The notes under the pieces were generated by a model. It was not told the origin of the DNA and searched no databases. It saw only the letters and a program-made list of their open reading frames with translations. The translations under genes and the position numbers were made by a program. Of a DNA stretch of 64,000 nt, positions 11,320 through 22,000 are shown piece after piece; position 1 is the first letter of the stretch; the number at the start of each line of letters is the position of its first letter. The DNA is taken from positions 10,493,787 through 10,557,786 of the forward strand of contig CM074195.1 in assembly GCA_037179385.1 (NCBI GenBank). The letters run 5' to 3'. This DNA comes from Holothuria scabra. Its lineage: Eukaryota; Echinodermata; Holothuroidea; Aspidochirotida; Holothuriidae.

Positions 11320-12125
11320 CCTTATTGATATCATATTTACAAGAATTGAATTTTGACCTCTATTGACCTCAAGTAACCCTTGACGTCCACCAACTTAAGT
11401 ATGTGTTTCATCTTCAAAATATGAACAATGCGCTAAGTATGAGATTCCTCACTGTAACTCTTCGTGAGATACCCTGTTTAATGGGATTAACCTTCTGATC
11501 TCTGTTGAACACAAATGACCTTTGATCTACATCAAATATGACAACATTCATCTACAGAATATGAGAAATTCAGATGCTAAGTGTAAGATACTTAACTGTT
11601 ACTCTTCTTGAGATACCATGTTTGATAGGTTTACCCTCCTGGCGTCAAATGACCTTTGACCTACACCAAAATCGAGGGTATCCATCAACTGAATATGATA
11701 AATGCAGATGCTTAGTATGAGATACCTTACTGTTACACCTTTTTAGATACCACGTTCTAGTTAAGATCCCGCACTGTTTCCAGCCTTGAGATACCGTATT
11801 TGCAAGCAACATGCAAGGTATGAATCATTTGACCTCTGGTGACCCGAAATTACCTTTGACCTCCACCAAAAACAGAAGGGTCCTTCTACTTAATACGGCT
11901 GATCGCACACCTAATGCTAAAGTAGTCACATTTACCCTTTTTGAGATATCATATTTACAATGTTTTGACATTTTAATCTCCTGTGACTTTAAATGATCTT
12001 TGACCTCCACTAAAAGCGATAGGAGCAATCTACTTAATACGGCCACCCACACAAAACGCACCGAATATAAAATGAATCATGTTTATCCTTCTTGAGATGT
12101 TGTGTTTACAGCCAAAGGGTCACAA
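11320..12125. repeat. Degenerate tandem repeat, unit about 120-170 bp
   Basis: About five diverged units share the order 'TGACCTTTGACCTCCACCAAAA', 'tactnaatatg', 'atgctaagtatgagatac', 'ctgttactcttcttgagataccatgttt'. The TGACCTTTGACCT core recurs at about 11508, 11650, 11847 and 11996. Non-coding; the paired open frames of 61 and 78 codons near 11811-12061 are repeat sequence, not genes. Confidence 0.75.
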
Positions 12126-12775
12126 GCAGACTCACATACATCACATACCGACAATCAATGCTTTTTCGGTTCCTTAGTATAGGTCCTCGTAAGGAGGTCA
12201 TAGGAATTCCCCAGCGACAAAGCAACTCTTGTCTATTTGCAGTTACAACATGACAATAAACTTGAGGAATTGAGAAATCTATTCAGTGTGATAAAATTGA
12301 ATCAAAATTTGACATGGAAGTAACAAATTTACAGAAAAGAAAGTCGGTCCTTATGAAACAAGTTCAGGCATTTTGACCTTTAAATACTTATAACATTTTT
12401 TGTCTGAGTAAATGCTAACTTAAATCCGAATAAAAGCTCTTTTGACACCTATCATGAAAGGTGTCCTATTGAAATGTTACTGCATTTTCAAGGAATGCCA
12501 TCACCAAACGACATGAAATACACCTTTTACAACAAATATGAGATAGTAATTTAAAAAAAATCTAAAAATGCCCCTTCAAAGGGGGGGGGGGGGACCTCGA
12601 GAGGATATCCCTTCAGAAATTTCGTTACGGTTAAAAAGTTCCAATTATATCTGATACTCAATGCCCCTTTGAAAAGATTCCTCTTCAATTAGAAGAGGCA
12701 TTATTAGAGTTTTTACATTTGATGGAATCTTTTACAGACCTTGAACATAATTTTGTAAGATATATCTTACGTATT
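12126..12775 (-). other. Probable 3' UTR of the mucin-FReD gene and flank
   Basis: This lies immediately downstream of the stop codon (12776-12778) of the fibrinogen-domain gene. It contains a run of about 14 G at 12581-12594. I could not identify a clear poly(A) signal on the minus strand here. Confidence 0.35.
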
Positions 12776-13032
12776 CTATATGTTGCTTGTGTCTCGTACT
12801 CTCATTTCAAAAGATTTTAGGGAGTAGGTTTCACCATGCCATGATTTCCATATAATACCGTCAGAATGCAGGTTACCAGATGACGGATGGAAGATTCCGT
12901 TTGGTGACGCATCACCACAATCAGTATACCACCAGCCTCCACCATGTATGCTAGCACAGTTTGTTCCGCTGGAGTCATTATCGGCGTCAAAAGTTGAAAA
13001 TGGCACTAATGTACCTACAGGAAGGGAATTAC
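12776..13032 (-). CDS. Mucin-FReD gene, coding exon 5 (C-terminal half of FReD)
   Basis: The acceptor 'cttttctgcag' precedes the exon at 13033-13043. It encodes residues 635-719. The calcium-site motif DADNDSS (650-656) is followed by the cysteine pair TNC (660) and TDC (673), the HGGGWWY core, and the family's end 'DGIIWKSWHGETYSLK'. The stop (TAG) follows shortly after a MRVRD segment, as is normal for FReDs. Phase-1 entry matches exon 4. Confidence 0.92.
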
Positions 13033-16000
13033 CTGCAGAAAAGGGGAAAGAATTTGTGTTACTGGACCACATGAAATGATTATTTGTTTACGCAAAGAGC
13101 AGATCATCTGTTCATTCATGATTTCGTATAAATAATTGAGAATGAAAAAGCTCTACACTTCTTGAAAAAAAATCAAAGACGTACAAAAATAGGTGTTTCT
13201 ACTCGCCTAATGAAGCGGTAGCTTATTTTATTTCATGCTTTAATACTTTATGATCCATCAAAACTTCAAGCATCATATTTAACACTGGTATATGGCCATA
13301 CACCGACCTCACTGCGTTGAGCATCTTTCTATTTTTCCATTTAGTCGTCCATTGTACAACTACTGTTACTAACGTGCCGTCGTGCGCGCGTATTTGTAAC
13401 ACATCTGCGCATGACGAGTAACATCCCGGTATGCCAAATTGAAACGCACTGACGTCATATGCATGACCTCTGTACATTTTCTACAAACAACCTGCGAATA
13501 GCTAAATGTGCTCCAAGGTACTCACTATTTTCATGAAGAAAATTTACATCGGAAACAATTGACAATTTTGACCAATGGGAACAAAAGTTGAAACGAAAAT
13601 GTTTAAATGACAAGTTAGCCTGTGTAACGTGAGTTTTAATTTTGGTTACCTGCAGTGCCACTGATAAAACTTGTAATGTACAGATCGGTGTCATCTACAT
13701 TGAAACCCCCATAATGCGATGTTCGTCTCACGTTTGTCCAGTCCATCATTACTACAAGAAGTTCGCAATTCCAAGTATAACACAGAGAACTTATTTTATC
13801 CAAACCTAGCCAGTAATTTGAGTTAAGGTCTCCAAAGCCCTTTCGGTACGCTGTCCAATTACGATCAAACGATATGGATTCACTAACTCGACGTTGAATG
13901 ACCTGTTGTGATAGCAAAATACATTACAGTGTATATAAAGTATTTTGTAAATGTAACATCCATCATCAGCCCACCGCTTCGGTACCTGTTGCAATAGCAC
14001 ATTTCTTGGAGCCACATACAAGTTTTCGAATATTGTATTAAAATTGCTCTCGTTTCTTTGTTTGGTTTAAAAGAAATCCTCTTTTCTTGACGTCGTAATA
14101 CTTTCTTGAAAATCATACAAGTTCTTTTTTTGTCTGTTTCTCTGCTGCTGTTTGTTCCTTTTGCTTCCAATATTTTGCCTTATACCTTCATTTAATTCTT
14201 ACAAAGAGCATACCCATGGCATCTAATGATACCTCTTCCTTAATCCTGTCTAATTAAGGAATATAATTAGTTAGTTAGATGGAGTTTTACGGCCCAGTTT
14301 CCAACCTATTGGTTCAAATCGAGCCGGACATCGCCTTTTATCCAGTTGTGGCTCACTATCTTGTTTTCCTTACTCCATTACATATGTGGAGCATCACGCA
14401 AAACGGCAGTAGGTTCCATTTTTAGAATCATTCGTACAGTGGCGTAGCCAGGGTGGGATTTTTTTTTTTTTTTGGGGGGGGGGGGGGGGCCTAGGTAACA
14501 AGTAGGGGGCCTGGTACCTCCGAAGTCAGGCACGGCAAGACTATCTAAGCGGAGCGCCACCATCGGTTGGTGCGGATCGTACAAGAAAATTTGGGCTTTA
14601 AAACCCCTCCAGATGGCCGGAAAAGGCACTTCCCATGTGTTTTAAGCTGGATGTACCCAACCTTGAAATACGAATCTCATGTCTGCGTTTTCTCAAATTA
14701 TGAGAATGAAAAATCAATCTATGAAAATTAGTAATGCATACATTTTTTAGGACCCCAAAACTTAGCACATCGGATCTGTGGCCTGGGGGATGAGACTAAA
14801 GGGAACCGGTATCTCCCCTTCCCTTGAGAAAAATAGTAAACTTCAGAAGGACTTAGATTGCAAATGCAGCAATATTTGAATCTAAGCGGAGCGCCAGCAT
14901 CGGCTGGCGCGGAGCGTACAAGAAAATTTTGGGCTTTGAAACCCCTCCAGATGGCCGGAAACGGCACTTCCCACCTGTTTTAAACTGGATGTACCCAGCC
15001 GAAAATGCGGCAATATTTGAATCTAAGCGGAGCGCCACCATTAGTTGGCGCGGAGCGTAAAAGAAAATTTTGGGCTTTAAAACCCCTCCAGATGGCCGGA
15101 AACGGCACTTCCCACGTGTTTTAAACTGGATGTACCCAGCCGTAAATAATAATAATGGAATGGATTTCAGCTTACCTAAGGTAGTACCTTACCCTTTAAC
15201 AGGAAAACCAAAAGTAGATGTGCACCCCTCTGAGAAACTTCTTTGCGTTAGATTTCCTAGATGTAAAATGATGCTATGTTTGGCAAAACTTTAAACTGAT
15301 CATAGGCCTAAGTTTTAGGATTTTTCCTTTTTGGGGAGCATGAAAATATTTTTAGTTTTTGTAGGGATTTTTACAAGAGACATACATACTACCAAAGAAA
15401 CAATGTGCAAAATGGTTCAGTATTTGTCCATCGGTACATTACGTAGTCAAAATTAAAATACTACGAATAAATCTCTCAAAATAACTGAACCGCAAAGCAG
15501 AAGTATGGATCATGTGGGAAACACATGAAATTAGGACCTTGTGGACATTTTACAAATCCCCCGGACGCCAGTGCCAACTAGTAAAAAGAGGACTTGTCGA
15601 AAAAAAATCTCCTACAGTGGCACTTGTCATGGGCAGGAGTGAGGCACGACATAGGCCTAGGCCTACTTGTTAAGGATGGAAGGGAAGAATTATCCGAAGG
15701 CAGTACCTTACCCTTACCTGCTTACGGCATATTTTGTGTATGATAAAGTATGGGAATGGTCGTGTAAGAGTGGTCTCCAGTGTACGATTGCCTTATTTTC
15801 AGTAAATCAATCAGCCATCCGAAAGGCAGAAAGGGTCTTAACCTAACAAAGTCAAAATAAAATTTGTCGTCGAGACTTTTGTTTCATCTTCTAAGTGAAA
15901 TGCAATAAACGACAGTGCAGATCACAAACGGTATGTAACTTAGTGAAAGTAGGCATTTTGAAGTTATTACTTGATTACATACGTGCGCACAAAATGTGTT

Positions 16001-19000
16001 TTACACACATTCATCCATGTTTTTTTTTTTAATTTTTACACATTTTATTTATTTACTGTTTTGAAGAAAATATTTCAAAGTTTATTTCCGTTCAAACATT
16101 TTTTTTCAATTTCTTCATCAGGACGCAAAAAATCTGGGGGGGGGGGCTGAAGAAAATCTGGGGGGGGCCTAGGCCCCCCAAGGCCCCCCCGTGGCTACGC
16201 CACTGCATTCGTATGACTCCACCTGGGAATCAAACTCGAGCCTTCCGGGTGAAAGGCGGATGCTTTTACTGTTAGACCAACCACGCCCTTTACTGCCGTT
16301 TAAAGACTGTTGTACCTTTTCCCAATTTTTCTTCATTAGGTTATCAAGTCCAAGCCATTCTGTATTTTTTTCAACAACTGTTAACTGTTTTTCATATTAA
16401 TCTTAAAGTTATTTGTTCAGCGTGACTGATAGTAGCAGTTAAGGAACATTTCTGTAGTATTTGCTGCTGGTCTGAGTCGCTTTTTTACGTTATCTTAGCT
16501 CTCATTATGTTTCATGCTTCATTCTAAAAATTGCAACGAATCGGGAAAGTGTTACATATTTTTACACCCTATGCAACATCATTTTTAGTTCTGAAGTAAC
16601 TTACACAGTTCGGGAGATAACCGCTTTTGGGAGAAAATAATTTTTTCAAATCGCCTAAAAATTTTACTGTCTAACCGGTATGAATAAATAAACATTGATT
16701 AAACAAATTGACGACTGTGACACTAAGTGGTCATAAACACTTAGTGTCACAGTCGTCAATTTGCTTAACACATGTTTATTTATTTGAATTATTTAAATGT
16801 GTTATCATAGTCAAGACACTAATGGTGAAACTACAAGGAACCTTTAACAACGCTTTTACCAACCAAAATGCTTGCAACAGTCCACTTGTACATATTCATT
16901 CGAAAAAATGCACTTACGGCTGTGTTGAGTCTTTAAATGAAACTTTCTTGAAAAAAACCGAGCACAATTACTTTATATCTCAAAATCGGCGCAGTGAATA
17001 ACAAAGATGACAAAGCTGTTTTATTCCCTTATTAGCAGAGGTTGTAAATATGCCCAATTTTTTCTTTCCTAAAACCGATAAAAAGTACAAGGTTGTTTTA
17101 AACGTTAACGCCGTCGAATTTGCGCCGTAGAATCGCAATGCAACATGGGAGACATTTGAAAATAGCGCTACCCATTGGAAAATGTATCCCCGATTGGGTG
17201 AAAATTGATTTCCATCGAAAATGTTTTTCCCCGCACTGTTATATGGAAGGAGACTTTATTTCAAATATGTTAAAGGTGATCTTGCAATTCACGAACGGAT
17301 AACATTATTGAGTTCATCATAAACAACTTACAATTGGGGCTAAATACTTCCCCGAATTAACGTAACTCTGCAAATTATTCATGGGTCCGCATCTTCTCAG
17401 AGACGGTTACATGGTAAACCTACGAATTTGCAAAAAACCTTGGCAAGCAAGAGTCCAACTGCCAAATTGACTAGGTGACAGATACCGATTAAATGTCTCA
17501 AGAGCGGTTTAAGGTTGTCACAGGCTCACGTCATGAGATACTTACCGTCCATCCACCCCCATCCTCCAATAACTCGCAGTAAACAGAAAATGTACCCCAG
17601 CTCGATTGAACTTTGTAAATGCCACTGATAGGAAGGACCATTGCATAATAAATATACTGAAAGCACTCTCCTCTTACTTCAAAGGACGACGTCGTCTCCG
17701 TCTGTCCTTTAAACGTTCCTGTTGAGAGAGAGAGAGGGAGAAAAAAAACATTTAAAGAGACGTCAAGACAAGGACCTCATTACAAAGTAGTTACTGAAAA
17801 GATAATTTCCTGATCTGATTCAAATGGAGTAATGAGACACCCACAAGCTGTTTCCCCAAATACAATGCACAAAACTAGCTGGAAATCGGATACTTGCAGT
17901 TTGCATGCAGCATATTTCTTTATCCATGGGTTAAGATAGGGTGAAGTGCATCATAGGTTTCCCAAGTTCAGGCAAACGTATCGGGTATATAAGATATAGC
18001 ATATGAGTTATGTAATTTCCAAAGTGAAGTTTTTACCAAACTTCCACTGTCAAATATGAATTTAAAAATAAATTATTTTAGAATAAATCAGCAAAGGTTC
18101 TAGTAACTAGCTCCTCTCTTGGCTCAAATAACTTATATACCTACAACACATCACCCGGCAGAATGTGTGCCCTCCGAGAACACATGCGTCTATAAGTCCA
18201 ACTTAAATCAACCAAGTGATGTTTTGCCTGTTAAGACAGGGTGTATTATTTTACAGTATGGATAAAAAGTAACTGTTCTTAGTTACATTGTTTGCACACG
18301 GGTTATTATGCAACAACAAGTTTTAACTGTCCATCAATATGTTTTGAAGGTCACGAATGTTTCAACGTTTTTGTAGCTTGCAGTAACGAAAAGGCGTGAT
18401 TGATTGATGACAGAAATTCGATAAATGTAACCCTTATACCTCGTTTGCTAATTAAAAGTTATTTACCTACATAGATATTTTAGTAAGTAGGGTGATACGA
18501 TATCAGACTAATAGAGCTCGCTATTCAGTCTACTGACCGTCACATAAATTTACATAAAATTTTCAGACAACACCCTTTTGAAATGGTAATAGTGTTGAAA
18601 ATGCAACAATCTTAAGTGTAATTGTCATCATAAGATGGCGCCAAACGAGAATTATGGAATTAAAAACAAGAAAGAGTTGCACCATTCAAGCGTCTCTTGT
18701 AGTTATCGTTCAATATTTTATCCCTTTTTCGAGTGTTAAGTAAATCCGCTCACCCTCAGATTGTGCAACCATGGTGGAAATTCCCCTAGTGGATGTTGAT
18801 AAGGTGATCGCTTCATCAGACGGCGTGTTTGAAATAGTCACCCCTTCCGGAAATGCAGAAAAGTCGATGATATTATTTGAAGATGAAATTGAAACGGAAC
18901 TATCGTCAGATGATGCAGAAGAGACGGTGGTTTCTTCAGAGGCTAAAGATGTAAGAGTACTGTATGTAGATAACACAGTACTGCTAGATAAAAGTTTTTC

Positions 19001-22000
19001 ATTATCAAATACTGAAGAAGAAGAAAAGGTTGTACTTTCAGGAAGAAACGGCAAGGCGGTTGTTTCCTCAGAAAAAGTAAATAAAAAGGTACTGACATCA
19101 GAGGATATGGTATGGGTACTGTCGCCATAAAATGTAGATAGAAGGGAGCTCCTATAAGGGGGTGTAGATGAATGAGACCTTCCGTGAGAGATTGCAGGGA
19201 AAATGGTACTACCATCATTGGATGTAGATGAAAGTGTTCTTTCAGCAGAGGATGTATATGAAAGGGTGCTAGGGGGGAATTCAGATGGAAGTGTCACTCC
19301 GTCAACGGGTACAGACGTAAAGGTATTCCTGTGAGGGGATGGAATCAAAACGGCCGTATCGTCCGAGGGCAAAGATGACACGGTTCTTCCACTAGAGCTC
19401 GAAGTAAAATCCGTAATGTTGTTATGAAATTCAGATGAAACGGCTGCTTCGGTCGATAACATAGACGGAATGATACTTCCGTCATGTGGTGTAGATGAAC
19501 GACTTCTACCCGCTGAGTATGCAGACATGACAGTTTCACCGCCAGAGGGAAAACGCAATGTAGGCGTACCTCCAGAAGGTTTAGGTGAAAGGAAACTGAC
19601 CTCAGAGGATGTGGATGAAACGGTTAACTCCTTAGGGGATGTAGACAGAACGCTCATATCCACATTCGTTGTTAATAATGTAGTGGTGCTTAATAAGGTG
19701 CTGCTGTCAAATCTTACTGAGGCCCTTGATGATATATGGTCACCATGGGGAGATATAGTTGATTTATCAAGGCCATATAGAGCTGTTGATAAGCTACTGG
19801 TAACATCAAGATAAGTAGGTGAGATTGTTCTGCCATTAGAGGGTGAACATGAGCCAGTGCAACCATAAATGTGTGTTGAAGACCGAATGGCTCCTTTTGA
19901 TCCTGAAGATCGGTTGGTGGAGCTGTTATTGGGTAGGGGTAAATTTGTAGTGCCGTCATTTGGTAAAACAAGGTTGGTTTGCCTCTCAAAAGATGAAGCT
20001 GATTCTATTGTTCGATGGAAGAGAGTTGATAAACCAGTATTCCCTTCCGAAGGTGTTGGTGGTGCAGTCATTTCGTTGAAAAATGTAGATAAACCAATTT
20101 TTCTCTCGGATGATGAGAAAGTACTGCCAGGAAATGTATTTGAGCCAGTGGTCCCCAAGTAATTACCTAATAAAGGGTCGGTGAAAAGAAAAAAAACTAT
20201 TGTTATTAAGTTAAACTTGAAATTTAAAATCTTAAATTTCTGGACATTCAAAATATTCATGTATAAATATTGCATCTTTGCATGTCAGATTTGGGTGTTA
20301 TTTTCGCTGTATAAATTAGTTGTTTCTAAAAAAAAACACACATTTAAAAAAATTCTTCTTGATATTTTGATGACAATAAACAGTGTTGGCATAAAATAAC
20401 AGTTTAAAGCCTTATTCTTATCAGCTCCAGAGTGGTTAACCCAAGATGTCTGAAGTCTTAGGACATGAAGTATATATTTAACCTCATGTATGAGTCGAGT
20501 GGTTCTCCTCTGAACTTACTTTAAAAGCAATTTGTCGTTTACATAGAAGGGGCTCCACACTTGTGCAGCACAGGCGAATGGGGTCTAGCCAGCTGCTCAT
20601 ACAAATTTAGCACAATCTCGTTACCAAAACTATTAACCCTTTACCGTTGTTTGGGTCCTTTTAGACCCATGTGGAGAGCTCGGCTGTCACCCATCTTTAC
20701 TGTTTCACGCGGAGCTCGAAACTGCGAGTAGCTACCCGAAAACTCGGCCACAACAACGAGAGACACAATAGTTTAAGGTCACGGGGTCAATGACCTACGG
20801 AAGCCGATGCCGGGCGGGCTACGTCCGCTTTTCCGCCCAATCCCGAGGCGCGCAAATATGCCCCGATCGGAGCACAACGGTAAAGGGTTAATCTAAAATA
20901 TCTGCACCACTCGGCTAAAGGGTTACGTGCACACACGCAGAGACAGTGACATCAGCTTTGCAGTAAACACGCTTCACAGGCTTATTTTAACCATTTACCG
21001 TTGTTTGGGTCCTTTTGGACCCATGCGGAGAGCTCGGCTCTCACCCATCTTTACTGTTTCACGCGGAGCTCGAAACTGCGAGTAGCTACCCGAAAATTCC
21101 GCCACAACAACGAGACAGACAACAGTTTAAGGTCACGGAGTCAACGGCCTACGGAAGACGATGCGGGGCGGGCTACGTCCGCTTTCCCGCCCGCTCCCGA
21201 GGCGCGCAAATATGCCCCGATATGAGCACAACGGTAAACGGTTAAAACTTTTTCTGACCAACCAAAACATCCTATAAGCTTGTAATACGAGATCGTAAAT
21301 TACAGGTTTTATGTTTGTATTATTAAAGAAATGCATTTTTGAATAATAAAATTCTGGGTCCAATACGGCGATGTTCTATAATTTTCTTTTTGAGCTTTCT
21401 CTTTGACGAAATAATCAGAAACAATGTCCTGTTTTTTCCTACAAGTGGACGATAGACACATCATGTTCTTTTTAAATAAGAGCCGCAAATCTGTTTTAGA
21501 AAATAAATGTTCAAATATTGTGTTAAACGTACATAATTCTGGCTCAAGCCACGGACTATTGAATTTGGGTGTTTACACTAAGAACTATGTATCTAACATT
21601 CAGTGTGTAGTTCTGATACTTCAAACGTCAAATTTATTTTATCTTTTGTAATAGATTTAAATATAAAAAGTAAACATACAATATTACCTTTAATGTTTGC
21701 CGCATTTATGCACACAAAGGGAACTGATTCCCTGCCTATGAAAAGAAATGTCAAGAAAAGAAACATTGAAAATTTGGTTTGAAGCTGAATTCTTGGATAT
21801 TGTTTGAAACAAAGAGAGGTGTGATTAATTGAAAACTACGGCTACGGGAAATCGGTTGAGACGTTGGAACTTTGATACTGAAATTGTTGTCTCCACATGT
21901 TTGGTAGCTCTTCATATGTGCTACGCTTTCGACAGATGAGGCCAAATTTACGCGCATTAAAATGCGTTTGTGTCTACGCAATGTTCTGTTTGTCTTATGT

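Noticed and set aside
18771..20162. Plus-strand frames of 97-119 codons opposite the mucin exon
   Set aside because: They arise because the minus-strand TCx/ACx-rich codons rarely create stops on the other strand. No signal, domain or splice context supports them, whereas the minus frame fits exon phases.
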